A stretch of DNA of 64,000 nt from Tepidisphaeraceae bacterium (GTDB lineage Bacteria > Planctomycetota > Phycisphaerae > Tepidisphaerales > Tepidisphaeraceae). The position numbers were made by a program, and so were the translations under genes. Of the stretch, positions 24,972-34,848 are shown piece by piece (positions within the stretch are counted from its first letter, which is position 1; the number at the start of each line of letters is the position of its first letter). The stretch lies in assembly GCA_035998445.1 (NCBI GenBank), contig DASYHQ010000061.1, positions 301,814 to 365,813 on the forward strand. Direction: 5' to 3'. A model generated the notes under the pieces. The model was not told the DNA's origin, made no database searches, and saw only the letters and a program-made list of their open reading frames with translations.

Positions 24972-25925
24972 ATGGATTGGTTGAACTATCACCACCTGAT
25001 GTACTTCTGGGCCGTGGCCCGCCACGGCGGCATCGCGGCGGCCAGTAGGGAACTGGCAATCTCTGAACCGACGATCAGCGGACAAGTGAAGGAACTCGAA
25101 CGGGCGCTCGGCGAGCGGTTGTTCACGCGCAGCGGTCGCCGGCTGGTGCTGACCGACGTGGGCAAGGTCGTCTACGACTACGCCAGCGAGATCTCATCGC
25201 TCGGTCGCGAACTGCTGGACACGGTCAAGCAACGCCCCACCAACCGTCCGCTTCGCCTGGCGGTCGGCATTGCCGACGCGCTGCCGAAACTCGTGGCGCG
25301 AACGCTGCTGGAACCGGCGCTGCGCATGGGCAACGTGCACCTGATCTGCCGCGAGGGGCGGCTGGAGGAACTGCTGGTCGAACTGTCGAGCTACCGGCTC
25401 GACCTGGTTTTGAGCGACCAGCCGGCCGGGGAGTCGGTGAAGGTGAAGAGCTTCAGCCAATTGCTCGGTGAGAGCGGCGTGAGCTTCTTCGCCAGCGCCG
25501 CGGTTGCGCGCAAGCTGTCGACGGACGCGTTTCCCGCCTTGCTGTCCAATGCGCCGTTGATCCTGCCGACCGAGCACACGGCCCTCCGCCGGGCGCTGGA
25601 CGCGTGGTTCAGCGCGCGCGGCGTAAGCCCGCTGTTGCGCGCCGAGGTGCAGGACAGCGCACTGTTGAAGACGTTCGGCCAATCCGGCTTCGGCGTGTTC
25701 CCCGCGCCGTCGATCGTGGAGGCGGACGTGTGCGAGCAGTATGGCGTTGCCGTCGTCGGCCGGACGGACGAGGCGCGCGAGCGCTTCTACGCGATCAGCG
25801 TCGAGCGCAAGTTGCGCCACCCGGCCGTCGTCGCGATCATCGAAGGGGCGCGGGCGCAGTTCACAACGTTCGCCACCCGCACTGTCGATCGGGGGAAACG
25901 CAGGACGAAGCGGGGGAAGAGGTGA
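24972..25925 (+). CDS. LysR-family regulator, NhaR-like
   Basis: The protein has 317 residues. The N-terminal winged helix-turn-helix reads NYHHLMYFWAVARHGGIAAASRELAISEPTISGQVKELERALGERLF (split here over residues 5-51), the NhaR branch pattern. The effector-binding domain follows (PLRLAVGIADALPKLVARTLL...). The C-terminus is a short basic tail. It probably regulates itself and the divergent hpf gene; the natural NhaR inducer is Na+ or pH stress, unproven here. Confidence 0.88.
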   Translation: MDWLNYHHLMYFWAVARHGGIAAASRELAISEPTISGQVKELERALGERLFTRSGRRLVLTDVGKVVYDYASEISSLGRELLDTVKQRPTNRPLRLAVGIADALPKLVARTLLEPALRMGNVHLICREGRLEELLVELSSYRLDLVLSDQPAGESVKVKSFSQLLGESGVSFFASAAVARKLSTDAFPALLSNAPLILPTEHTALRRALDAWFSARGVSPLLRAEVQDSALLKTFGQSGFGVFPAPSIVEADVCEQYGVAVVGRTDEARERFYAISVERKLRHPAVVAIIEGARAQFTTFATRTVDRGKRRTKRGKR

Positions 25926-25954
25926 CGGTGTCGGAACGTCGACGCCGTCGGTCA

Positions 25955-26515
25955 CTAAACGGAAGTGGGGGCGCTACCCTCGTGCGGCGAGGCCGTCAGA
26001 CCGAGACCAAGCCGAACGCCCACGGCAATTGACTGCAAGTTCGCGTCACTAAGTCCGGCAAGCTGCGGCCGGCCAAGCCGGCCCAAGCGATAGCCCGTCA
26101 GCGTCAATCCACCGGCCCGGCCGCTGTTCAACTGCGCATCTGTTATCCGATCGCGCGGCAAAAGGCGCTGCGACCGGTAACCACGCGGCGACACGCGTTC
26201 CACCAGCAGCCCCTCGCGCGACGCCGCCCAGCGGTGGGCCGAGCACGTCGCCAGCATCCGCGCGTACGCCGACGCCAGCACAAGCAGCGTGACGGCCAGG
26301 ACGAGCACGCCCACGCCCCAGTGAACCCAGAAGCCCACGACGTTCAGGACGATCGCCGACACGATCGCCCGGCGGAGCGCGTGAACGCTCGCGGCACATC
26401 GGTCGGCCGGGTGACGGACGAACAGTTGCACCGACCCATCCGCCCGCCGTTCGACCTGCACTGGCCGCCAGGCGTCGGGCGCGTCTCCCTGTCGGTACTC
26501 GATGGTCGCGGTCAT
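25955..26515 (-). CDS. Hypothetical membrane protein
   Basis: The protein has 186 residues. One hydrophobic hairpin (~70-95: AIVLNVVGFWVHWGVGVLVLAVTLLVL) separates a hydrophilic N-terminal part from a PH-like C-terminal part (EGLLVERVSPRGYRSQRLL). No family recognised. Convergent with the LysR-type gene. Confidence 0.6.
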   Translation of the reverse strand: MTATIEYRQGDAPDAWRPVQVERRADGSVQLFVRHPADRCAASVHALRRAIVSAIVLNVVGFWVHWGVGVLVLAVTLLVLASAYARMLATCSAHRWAASREGLLVERVSPRGYRSQRLLPRDRITDAQLNSGRAGGLTLTGYRLGRLGRPQLAGLSDANLQSIAVGVRLGLGLTASPHEGSAPTSV

Positions 26516-27680
26516 CGAGTGCGATCGTATCGGAAGCGTTGTCGTGAGTGCAAAGTGGGCCGCTCGATTCGTTGCGCGAGGCGCGACGGGATGCGTTGGG
26601 CAAACGTCGAAGCGTTAGCGGGGCCGTGCGCTACGCGTTTGAGGCCGCGCATCGTTATGGGCTGTGCTGGCAGGCGCATTTTTATTTGCATCGCCTTTGG
26701 GCATCGAATAGACTCCGCGCCGGTCCGCTGACGTTGCCGCGTGCGGTGATGTGAGTGGACCGAAGTGTCCTGTCGCCAGCGACTTTCCGAGCGGATCCTC
26801 GCCGGGCGGCATCGTGAGGCAGCTTCGATCGAGTTGCGATCGAACGAGTTCGACCGAGTCCGATTCGATTCAACGTGCGGCCGGCGCGGAACGAGCCTAT
26901 CGCAAGGCGTCCCAAGTCGGTATCGTTGCTGCGGTCCGAGTCGTTTTCGGTTTTCAGCGACGCGCCAGCCACCGTCATCCCAATGCAACCTTGTCCGGGT
27001 GGATCAGATCGACCCTGGCGCGAACACCGTGCAAACTAACGCGGAACGCCCGCTGTACGGTAAAGATGCATTGGCGGAGTGACGACCGGTCGACCGATAA
27101 TGGTCAGACCGTCAGCGTTACCCGTGGCGGTGGGGCGATCGCGTTCGGTCAGCGTCGTACGACCGTCGCCGTTGCCTTGGCGAGCGTGGCACACGATGGT
27201 GAACAGGGTCACCCGCGTCGTCCAGCGAACGTGGTCTGTTCATGAGAAGGGTCGCGAGTGCGACCGACGTTAGTAGTGAGGCAGCAGCACGCAAGTGCGA
27301 ACGCCGCGCGGTGGTTAGACCGGCGGTGGTTTTCGGCCGAGGTGGCTTTGTACGACGTCGAGGTGGCAGCGTCAGCGAACGACGTTGCCGCGCGACGGTT
27401 GGAGCAGGGTTCCAAAGGCAGAGCGGCATCAGCAGTAGCGTACACGCATCAGGGTTCATCAACATTGCATCACACGCGCATGCCCCGACGACACGCCCAG
27501 GACCGACGCCGACCCGCTTGCCGCGTTAGCGGCCGGTGGGATGGCATGGTCGCAAGCGACGCATGACGTCGACGCGTCGGGGTCGTCCTCCCGACGCGGC
27601 GCAATTCCCGCCTGATCGCGGTGGCACGCGATCGGATTGGCTCGGCAGTCTCTCTGCTGCCCGCCCTTAGGAGGAACGCC
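26516..27680. other. Long gene-poor stretch before the large secretin gene
   Basis: About 1.16 kb without a convincing gene. Open frames of 60-165 codons exist on both strands but are Arg/Ser-rich, have no ribosome site and overlap one another. CGATCG-like tetramers are frequent. A short rho-independent or promoter signal was not recognised. The final 70 bases supply the AGGAGG of the secretin gene. It could hold a long leader, an unrecognised small RNA or decayed coding sequence. Confidence 0.45.
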
Positions 27681-30600
27681 GTGTTCTTCGAGCGTACCGG
27701 CCCGTCGTCTTCTTCTCTCCCCACCTGTTCCAACACCAGCGCGCCCCAGACGCCCGCTGCCAGCGATACGCCCCAGCGGCGCAAGCGCTTGGCCCTGCTG
27801 GGCTTGGCCGTCGCCATGGCGACGCCGACCACGGCGTTCCGGTCGGAACAGCTATTCGCCGGTTCACCGGACGCGACCGGGCCAGCCAACCCCGACCTGC
27901 GAGCCGACTTCGCGCCCGTGGGCAACCTGCGGGCCGACTTCCCCGCGGCCGGCGCGATGAACGTCGCCGCCCCGATCCCCACGATCGCCACGGTCCTTCA
28001 GGCCGCCGCCGCCGATGACGCCCAGTTGTTGAAGCGCGGCCAAGACGCCTACAACGCCGGCGACTACGAGGCCGCCCAGACGGCGCTGCAGCAGGTGAAC
28101 GCGAGCAACCTGTCCGATCGCGATCGCCGGGCACTGACCGACACGCTGAACAAGGCCGAGTCCGCCGCCACCGAGCGTCGCGCTGCCCGGGCCCAGTTCG
28201 AGCTGGGTCAGACGGCCCTGAGCGAGGGTCGGAACGCGGAAGCGGTTACGCACTACCAAGCTGCCATCGCCAACCGTTTCGCCGACGAGGGAACGAAGAA
28301 CAAGAGCCGTGAGCAGATCGAGCTGGCCCGCAGCAACGGTGGGGGCGCTGCTCCTGCCGCCGCCGCTGCCGCCACCCCAGTGGCTGAGGCCGCTGCGCCG
28401 GCCACCGATGCGAACGCTGCGACGGCCCAGCCGAGTGCAGCCGCGGAATCCGCGCCTGCCGAGACGGCCGCCGCCGATCCGTCGATGTCGCCGCGTCAGC
28501 ATTACGACACCGCCGTCCGTCAGTACAAGAGTGGCGATTGGATCGCCGCCCGCGAGAACTTCAACGCCGCGATGGCCGGTGGGTATCGTGCCCGCCCGTT
28601 CCAAGACAGCCCCCAGCGGTACCTGTCGCGCATGGACCGCAAGGAACAGACCGACACGGCCCGCACCGAGCGTGCGCAGGCCGCCGAGGCCGCCCGCGCC
28701 GATCAGGAGCGTCGCGACGCCTCCGCCGCTGCTAGCTTGGCCGCCCGGAACGAGGCGACCGCGCAAGCTGAATCGGAAGCCGCCAGCACGGGTGCCCCGA
28801 CCGTTGGTAATGGTGCCGTCGCTCAGGCGACTGAACCCGTGAACGAGGTGACGCCCGAGCCGATCGCGCCCGTCCCGGTCAACACCAACAACGGCGGTAA
28901 CGGCACCAGCGGGACCGCGCCAGCCACCGAAGAACCGGCGGCAGCGGCAGCGCCGGCCGCCACCGCGCCTGCGACCGAGCAGACCCCCGCAGGGCCGACG
29001 GCCCAGTCGCTGGTCGATCAGGCCAACCAAGCCGTTGCCACTGGCGATTACGACCAGGCCACCACGCTGTTCGAGCGTGCCTTGGCGCTCGACCCGCAGA
29101 ACGCCGACGCCCAGGAAGGTCGTCGCCGCATGCGTGAGATCGCCGGCCGTGGGGCACAGGGCGGTGGTAACCTGCTCGCTCGCGAGCGAGCCGCGATCGA
29201 GGCCCGCCGGGCCGCGATCCAGTACAACTTTGAGGACGCGCTGGGCGACGCCAACGAGGCCGTCCGCACGAACAACTTCGACGCCGCCCGCACGGCGTTG
29301 GACCGGGCCCGCGTAGCCCGCTCGACCGACCCCCAAATCTTCAGCCGTGAAGAGCTGGCGACCTTCGATGCCCGCATCGCCAACACGACCGCTGGGCTGG
29401 CGAGCGCCAGCGATGCGTTCGGTCGGGCCGAGGCAGAGCGTCAGATTGCCGAGACGATCGGTAGCCAAGAGGCCGCACAGCGCGCCGCGGCCGACCAGCA
29501 GGAACGCACGATCCGTGGCCTGATCACCCAGACGCAGGCCGCCATCAAGGAAGGCCGTTACGCGGCTGCCCAAGGCTTGATCGAGCAGATCCTGACGCTC
29601 GACCCGCGCAACGACTACGCGATCGGCGTGCGTCCGTTCATCCGCGATCAGGCCAACTTCGCTGAGCAGCGCGGCTACCGCGAGCAGTTCGACGCGAACC
29701 TGACCAAGATCCTCAACCGCGCCGAAGAGCAGAAGATCCCGTACGACGACATCATCCGCTACCCGGACAACTGGCCCGACCTGACGGCCGTCCGCGATCG
29801 GACCGTCAACGCGGAGCGCGGCATCGAACAGGAAGATGCCGCCGTGCAGGCCCAGCTCGACAAGCGGCTGCCCGAACTCCGCTTCGATGCGGTCGGCTTC
29901 ACGGACGTCATCGACTTCCTCCGTGACGTCTCCGGGTCGAACATCTTCGTGAACTGGCGCGCCCTGGAAGCCGCCGGCATCGACCGCACCGCCCCGGTGA
30001 CGGCCCGCCTGCGTGACGTGCCGTTCCGCAAGGCCCTGAACATCATCCTGCAGGACGTGGGTGGCGGCGTCGTGAAGCTGGCCTACACGATCGACGAAGG
30101 GGTCATCACGATCTCGACCGCCGACGAGCTGGCGACCAACACGACCACGCAGACCTACGACATCCGCGACCTGATCATCAACGTCCCCGACTTCAGCAAC
30201 GCCCCCACGTTCAGCCTCGACAGCAGCAGCAGCGGTGGTGGTGGTGGTGAAGGTGGCGGTGGCGGCGGCGGCGGTGGTGGTGGTGGCCTGTTCGGCGACA
30301 GCGGTGGTGGCAACGAAGAGGAAGAAGAAGGCCCGACGCGCGAGGAACTGGTTGAGCAGATCACCACGCTCATCCAGACCAACGTTGCGACCGACACGTG
30401 GCAGATCAACGGCGGCACCGTCGGCACCCTCAGCGAACTCAACGGTACGCTGATCGTCACGCAGACCCCGGAAAATCAGGACCGCGTTGCCGCGCTGCTC
30501 GAGAAGCTGCGCGAACAGCGCGCCATCCAAGTGACCGTGGAAACGCGCTTCCTGACGGTCCAGCGGAACTTCCTGGAAGACATCGGTGTCGACTTCGACT

Positions 30601-31460
30601 TCACGTTCAACACCGCGGGTGCCGTGTCTGAGAGCCTGACGTCGGTCAGCATCGGCAACGGTACGTCGGACTTCACGGCAGGTCCGCAGACGGGCGTCCC
30701 AGGTACCATCGGTGACTCGGCCAACGGCCTCACCGCCAACAGCAACGCGCTCACCGGAGCGCCGATCTCGTTCACGTTCCTCGACGACTTCCAGGTCAAC
30801 TTCCTGATCCGCGCCACGCAGGCGGCCGTCACGTCGACGAACCTCACCGCGCCGCGGCTCACGCTGTTCAACGGTCAGCGCGCGTTCGTGATCGTTGCGA
30901 CCGAACGGGCCTACGTCAGCGATCTCACCCCCACGGTCGGGCAGAACGCCGTCGCGTTCGATCCGGAGATCGACGTGATCCAGAGCGGTGTGAAGCTCGA
31001 CGTGCAGGCGACGGTCAGCTCTGACCGCAAGTACGTCACGCTTACGCTGCGGCCGGAACTGTCGACCCTCATCAACATCTTCCAGTTTGCCTTTACCACG
31101 GGTGGCGCGTCAGGCGGCACCATTGATCCTGTCACCGGTCTCCCCACCGGTGGCACCACTGCCGGCACGGGTATTGTGCAGCAGCCGGAAATCCAGACGA
31201 CGCAGATCAACACCACGGTCAGCGTGCCGGACGGTGGCACGCTGCTGCTGGGCGGCCAGACGCTTGCCGGTGAGATCGAACGCGAGGCCGGCGTGCCGGT
31301 GCTCTCGAAGATCCCGTTCCTCAAGCGGCTGTTCACCAATCGCTCGATGGCCAAGGACGAACAGGTCCTGCTGATCCTCGTCAAGCCGACGATCATCATC
31401 CAGCGCGAAGTCGAGGAACGGCAATTCCCGCTGCTCTCGACCCGCGTCGCGGGCAACTAA
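27681..31460 (+). CDS. Secretin (type II/III secretion or pilus family) with TPR repeats
   Basis: The protein has 1259 residues from GTG 27681, chosen because AGGAGG stands 6 nt upstream; the frame is open from 27621. A basic patch plus hydrophobic stretch (RRKRLALLGLAVAMATPTT) near residue 33-50 acts as signal sequence. Residues ~110-560 are Ala-rich with TPR-like units (ATGDYDQATTLFERALALDP). Residues ~733-800 form an STN/N0-like domain (NIFVNWRALEAAGID). A poly-Gly/poly-Glu linker (~853-885) precedes a second N-domain. The secretin core (~1050-1240) has LTAPRLTLFNGQRAFVIV, VPDGGTLLLGGQTL and PFLKRLFTNRS, ending in ILVKPTIII. It forms an outer-membrane pore. Paralogue of 4968-6440. Confidence 0.93.
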   Translation: MFFERTGPSSSSLPTCSNTSAPQTPAASDTPQRRKRLALLGLAVAMATPTTAFRSEQLFAGSPDATGPANPDLRADFAPVGNLRADFPAAGAMNVAAPIPTIATVLQAAAADDAQLLKRGQDAYNAGDYEAAQTALQQVNASNLSDRDRRALTDTLNKAESAATERRAARAQFELGQTALSEGRNAEAVTHYQAAIANRFADEGTKNKSREQIELARSNGGGAAPAAAAAATPVAEAAAPATDANAATAQPSAAAESAPAETAAADPSMSPRQHYDTAVRQYKSGDWIAARENFNAAMAGGYRARPFQDSPQRYLSRMDRKEQTDTARTERAQAAEAARADQERRDASAAASLAARNEATAQAESEAASTGAPTVGNGAVAQATEPVNEVTPEPIAPVPVNTNNGGNGTSGTAPATEEPAAAAAPAATAPATEQTPAGPTAQSLVDQANQAVATGDYDQATTLFERALALDPQNADAQEGRRRMREIAGRGAQGGGNLLARERAAIEARRAAIQYNFEDALGDANEAVRTNNFDAARTALDRARVARSTDPQIFSREELATFDARIANTTAGLASASDAFGRAEAERQIAETIGSQEAAQRAAADQQERTIRGLITQTQAAIKEGRYAAAQGLIEQILTLDPRNDYAIGVRPFIRDQANFAEQRGYREQFDANLTKILNRAEEQKIPYDDIIRYPDNWPDLTAVRDRTVNAERGIEQEDAAVQAQLDKRLPELRFDAVGFTDVIDFLRDVSGSNIFVNWRALEAAGIDRTAPVTARLRDVPFRKALNIILQDVGGGVVKLAYTIDEGVITISTADELATNTTTQTYDIRDLIINVPDFSNAPTFSLDSSSSGGGGGEGGGGGGGGGGGGLFGDSGGGNEEEEEGPTREELVEQITTLIQTNVATDTWQINGGTVGTLSELNGTLIVTQTPENQDRVAALLEKLREQRAIQVTVETRFLTVQRNFLEDIGVDFDFTFNTAGAVSESLTSVSIGNGTSDFTAGPQTGVPGTIGDSANGLTANSNALTGAPISFTFLDDFQVNFLIRATQAAVTSTNLTAPRLTLFNGQRAFVIVATERAYVSDLTPTVGQNAVAFDPEIDVIQSGVKLDVQATVSSDRKYVTLTLRPELSTLINIFQFAFTTGGASGGTIDPVTGLPTGGTTAGTGIVQQPEIQTTQINTTVSVPDGGTLLLGGQTLAGEIEREAGVPVLSKIPFLKRLFTNRSMAKDEQVLLILVKPTIIIQREVEERQFPLLSTRVAGN

Positions 31461-31488
31461 GCGAATCGTATAGACGCGATAACGCGAG

Positions 31489-31528
31489 AAGGGCTTGGGA
31501 GCAGCAATGTTCCCAAGCCCTTTTTCTT
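31489..31528 (+). terminator. Intrinsic terminator of the secretin gene
   Basis: AAGGGCTTGGGA and TCCCAAGCCCTT form a 12-bp stem around a 9-base loop, followed by TTTTTCTTT; 28 bases after the stop codon. Confidence 0.9.
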
Positions 31529-31569
31529 TGACCGGCGCAGGTGGCAAACGCTCCTGCGATGAAAGCGAG

Positions 31570-31602
31570 AAAGCCGCCTGCGTTCATCACGCAGGCGGCT
31601 TT
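31570..31602 (-). terminator. Hairpin at the end of the glycine-zipper gene
   Basis: AAAGCCGCCTGCG / CGCAGGCGGCTTT is a perfect 13-bp stem with a 7-base loop. It lies 34 bases beyond the stop of the minus-strand gene, and A/T ends on both sides allow bidirectional termination. Confidence 0.75.
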
Positions 31603-31635
31603 CGTCGTTACAACTTCAATGGTGGCCAGACCAGC

Positions 31636-32196
31636 TTAGCGCACGTTGCGATTCGTATCGCTCGACGCGACCTGTCCCAGCTTGTCACTGGCGCGCTGAT
31701 ACGCGTCGCGGCTGGCGTGCTTGGCACGGTCCCAGCTCAGGCGTGACTGGTCCTTGCTGGATTCCCAGTTACGGCCAAGGTCGCTCTCGACGTCTTCAAA
31801 CCGACGGCCCTGGTGTTGGGGGGCAGCCGTATAGCCGGCACGGTAGGCCGGAGCAAGATCGCGATCGTAGTCGGCGTCACGATCGACGTAGTTACGGCCG
31901 CGATGGTTCTCGCGCCAGTAGTTGTCTTCCTCGGTGGGGTTGATGCTCTCGGCGACGCCCTTACCGGCGTAGCCACCACCGACGGCGCCCACGACAGCGC
32001 CAACCACGGCACCGATCGGCGCCGCAGGTCCGGATACCGCCGCACCAATCGCTGCACCCGCCGCCGCCGCTGCCGCGCCACCACCTGCGGCACCGAGACC
32101 GACACCCACGGGATGCGCGCCGGGCGATCCACTGATCGGGTCACGGTTGGCGTCTGCCTTGTCGTCGTCACGCTTAATGTTGTCGTTCGTGGCCAT
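31636..32196 (-). CDS. Glycine-zipper domain protein
   Basis: The protein has 186 residues, ATG with GGAGG 5 nt upstream. After a polar leader comes DPISGSPGAHPVGVG, then Gly/Ala-zipper membrane-like segments (~35-80: AAGAAIGAAVSGPAAPIGAVVG...). These are followed by ESINPTEEDNYWRENHRGRNY and FEDVESDLGRNWE ... SRLSWDRAKHASRDAYQR. This order is a widespread stress-associated family in planctomycetes and proteobacteria whose function is unknown. Confidence 0.85.
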   Translation of the reverse strand: MATNDNIKRDDDKADANRDPISGSPGAHPVGVGLGAAGGGAAAAAAGAAIGAAVSGPAAPIGAVVGAVVGAVGGGYAGKGVAESINPTEEDNYWRENHRGRNYVDRDADYDRDLAPAYRAGYTAAPQHQGRRFEDVESDLGRNWESSKDQSRLSWDRAKHASRDAYQRASDKLGQVASSDTNRNVR

Positions 32197-32498
32197 GATT
32201 GCCTCCGCAATGAGATTTGACGGTCCATCAAGCCGGACGGCCCGGCTCGCGATAAACTACGTAACGCAAGACCCGTTCCAACGAGGCCAGCCACGCGCAT
32301 TTAAGCGAGCGAAACCGTAATTTTGCGTACTCATCCATGAAATTGGGCCAGTTTCGGTATACGTCCGTTAAACGAACGCAATTTGCGGCCGCCGACATAC
32401 TCAAGTGGACTAAAATCGGCGACATTGTGGCGGTCGCTATTACCGATAAGTGGATTGACGGCGCCGTTCGGCTGCGTCCAGCACAAGGCAGGTTCGAT
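32197..32498. other. Divergent intergenic region
   Basis: 302 bases between the divergent glycine-zipper and small secreted-protein genes, less GC-rich than average near 32310-32400 (for example TTAAGCGAGCGAAACCGTAA), suggesting promoters for both. No confident boxes assigned. An upstream in-frame ATG at 32337 exists but would lack the signal peptide at the N-terminus. Confidence 0.4.
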
Positions 32499-33011
32499 AT
32501 GCTCGCCAAACTTCTTCCGATCGTCCTCATCACGACCTCCGTCCTGGCGCAAACGCCCGGGGGTAACAACCGAAACTCACCGTCTGACTCCGCCAGCAAG
32601 CGGCTCGACGACATGCTGAACAAGGGCACCGCTGCGCAACCGCTTCCGTTGACGAACACCACCAGCGTCCCGACCGATGCCGCCACCACTCGCCCAGGCA
32701 TCGCGCCAGGATCACCGCCGCAAGCGGTAATGCGCGAGGGCTCGTTGATCGTGGATCGCACGGGACGCGTGGTGCGCAGCGCCGACGGTTCGCAGGTCGA
32801 GTTCGTCTTCGACACCGATGGCGAGGCGATGAAGGACCCGCCGGTCATCATCCTGCCCAACCTGAAGCTGATGGCGATGGAACAGGCCGCCCTGGGCACC
32901 AACCGCGATCTGCGGTTCCGCATTACGGGCATGGTGACCGAGTACCGTAGCCGGAATTACGTCCTGTTGGACAAGGTCGTCGTGGTGCCGCAGGCCGCGG
33001 GGCGTTTTTAA
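32499..33011 (+). CDS. Small secreted/periplasmic protein
   Basis: The protein has 170 residues from ATG 32499 (MLAKLLPIVLITTSVLAQ is a signal peptide with a cleavage site after VLA). A Pro/Thr/Ala-rich linker follows, then a beta-rich domain (EGSLIVDRTGRVVRSADG ... RFRITGMVTEYRSRNYVLL). No named family recognised; the C-terminal part suggests an OB- or RNA-binding-like barrel. AAGGCAGG precedes the start. Confidence 0.65.
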   Translation: MLAKLLPIVLITTSVLAQTPGGNNRNSPSDSASKRLDDMLNKGTAAQPLPLTNTTSVPTDAATTRPGIAPGSPPQAVMREGSLIVDRTGRVVRSADGSQVEFVFDTDGEAMKDPPVIILPNLKLMAMEQAALGTNRDLRFRITGMVTEYRSRNYVLLDKVVVVPQAAGRF

Positions 33012-33050
33012 GAAGGTGAAGTCGTCAGCCTGACCGACTTGCGATAGCCT

Positions 33051-33098
33051 GGTCCCTCTACCCTGTACTCATGGGATAAGGTTAGATCAGGTGATTTC
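33051..33098. repeat. Degenerate family B repeat
   Basis: GGTCCCTCTACCCTGTACTC followed by GGGATAAGGTTAGATCAGGTGATTTC is a mutated half of the CCCTCTCCC...GAGGTTAGGTGAGGTGATTTC element seen at 19438-19553. Confidence 0.6.
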
Positions 33099-33112
33099 AA
33101 ACTACCCACGCG

Positions 33113-33222
33113 TCGCGCCTGAAGAATTACCCACGAATGGGCACGAACGAGCACGAATAAGCGATCTGCCAATTCTGCGTCTTCCATTCGTGTCGATTCG
33201 TGCCCATTCATGGGCCATCCGT
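33113..33222. repeat. Family C inverted repeat (CCCACGAATGGGCACGAA)
   Basis: ACCCACGAATGGGCACGAAC at the left and ATTCGTGCCCATTCATGGG at the right form imperfect arms around a 60-base centre. A second partial copy with GAAGAACTGCCCACGAATGG lies at 35968-36010. Confidence 0.7.
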
Positions 33223-33261
33223 TACTTCTGAACGCGTCCGCCACGTTCTGCTACTTTCATC

Positions 33262-34848
33262 ATGATTCTGCTTTCCCCGCTCTGGCTGCTGGCGCTGTTG
33301 CCTTGGACGGCGCTGGCGGTCTGGTCGCTGGTACAGCGGGGCAGGACGGTGGCGGTGCCGTTCGTCCAACTGTGGCAGACCAGTGCCACGCCCACACCGC
33401 GGCGAGGCTGGCGAGCCCCACCCAGCGCACTGCTGCTGATGCTGGGGAGCATCCTGCTGGCAATTCTGGCTGCTGCCGGGCCGGCAACGCGGGGGGCAGC
33501 GCCGGTCACGGTGATCATCGATCGCGGGGCGACGATGTCGGTCGAACTGCGATACCGCTTGGCCGGCGCCGCGGCGCTGCGGGAACTGGCTGATCGCGAG
33601 TTTGCCGCCCGCATCGTGCCGGTCCCCGCGACCGCGACTGTGTGGAATGAGTCCCTCAATGACCTGCCACCCACCGCGGTTGATACGCGGGTAGCACTGC
33701 ACGCCGCGATTGCGCAGGCCATCGGTGCCGGCGAATCGGTAGTCGTCGTCAGCGATCGCGATTTGCCCGCGTCACCGGGCGGCCGCATTTTTCGAGCGGC
33801 CGTCGCACCATCGACTGGTGGCGTATCAATTACCCATCTCGCCGCCACGACCACCCCAGCTAATCAAGTGATGGTGCGGCTGCGGAACGAATCGGAAGCA
33901 ACCATCGCCGACCTCACGTTAGCCACCGGCGGCACGACAAGAACGACGCGCGTTGATTTGCCATCCGCGAGCGAACGCCGTGACTACTTTATTGATGTCG
34001 ATTCGCTCGGCACCAATATAGCGGTGTCGGTCGGCATCGGACCAGGCCAGCAGGCGTATCTCTCACGACAATCGGCGGCGCCCATTGTGGAAGCCGTCGG
34101 ACTTTTGCCGCCTGCAATCGCCCGGGTCATCGCGGCGTACACGGTCGCCCGCCCACCTGAGGTGACGGTGTCGCAGCGGGTCTTGGTGACCACCGATGCA
34201 CCGCCCACCGGGCCGGCAATCTTTGTCGGGCAGGGGCCAGCGGTGCGGGCCGCGGCACCGTTCGTGGTCGTCGATCATCCACTGACCCGTTTGATCGACT
34301 GGCCCGCGATGGCGGTGTCCGCGACGCTCTCGGGCGACCCGCCGGCCGGTTATCGCGTGCTTGTGTCCGATGCGGGAGGACGACCGGTGCTGGCGATCGA
34401 TGAGGCGGCGTCCCGCGCTTGGATTAGTCTGCAATTGCCCGCGAGTGAGCAGTCGATCGACTGGATCATCCTCTGGACGCGGCTGTTCGAGCACGTGGGC
34501 GCGGCAGGGGGCGCCGGTGGCGAAACGTTCACCGCGGCATCGCCACACGTGCTGGGAAGCGGATGGCGGCCGCTTAATGAAGATCCCTTCGCGACCGTCG
34601 AGCCTGGGTTGTGGCCCGGCCTGTTCCAGCACGCCGACGGTCGCCTCATCGCGATCAATCCGCCTGACGTTCAACCCCGCGCGGCCGCTGCGTCGCCCGG
34701 TTGGCCGGCGCAGTTGTCAATCGTCCAAGCGCGGCTGGGTGGCACGTCTCTGGCACCGGTGCTGTTGCTACTGGCGCTGATCTGCCTGATCGCTGCCGGC
34801 GCGTTGGTGGGGCGGCGCAGCGGCTTATTCCAGTCGACCGCTCGTTGA
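33262..34848 (+). CDS. BatA-domain (aerotolerance regulator N-terminal) membrane protein
   Basis: The protein has 528 residues. The N-terminus MILLSPLWLLALLPWTALAVWSL plus VPFVQLWQTS is the BatA/PF07584 pattern: a first membrane helix and a second at ~52-70. A large extracytoplasmic region (residues ~75-495) has a degenerate VWA-like part (VTVIIDRGATMS) and beta-rich segments. A last helix (APVLLLLALICLIAAGALVG) anchors the C-terminus. In planctomycetes such proteins sit with MoxR/VWA genes; here none is adjacent. Function uncertain. Confidence 0.8.
   Translation: MILLSPLWLLALLPWTALAVWSLVQRGRTVAVPFVQLWQTSATPTPRRGWRAPPSALLLMLGSILLAILAAAGPATRGAAPVTVIIDRGATMSVELRYRLAGAAALRELADREFAARIVPVPATATVWNESLNDLPPTAVDTRVALHAAIAQAIGAGESVVVVSDRDLPASPGGRIFRAAVAPSTGGVSITHLAATTTPANQVMVRLRNESEATIADLTLATGGTTRTTRVDLPSASERRDYFIDVDSLGTNIAVSVGIGPGQQAYLSRQSAAPIVEAVGLLPPAIARVIAAYTVARPPEVTVSQRVLVTTDAPPTGPAIFVGQGPAVRAAAPFVVVDHPLTRLIDWPAMAVSATLSGDPPAGYRVLVSDAGGRPVLAIDEAASRAWISLQLPASEQSIDWIILWTRLFEHVGAAGGAGGETFTAASPHVLGSGWRPLNEDPFATVEPGLWPGLFQHADGRLIAINPPDVQPRAAAASPGWPAQLSIVQARLGGTSLAPVLLLLALICLIAAGALVGRRSGLFQSTAR

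Noticed and set aside
27864..30530. 888-residue open frame antisense to the secretin gene
   Set aside because: Codon-bias shadow of a GC-rich gene. The sense frame has a perfect ribosome site, secretin motifs and a terminator; the antisense protein has no recognisable domain.
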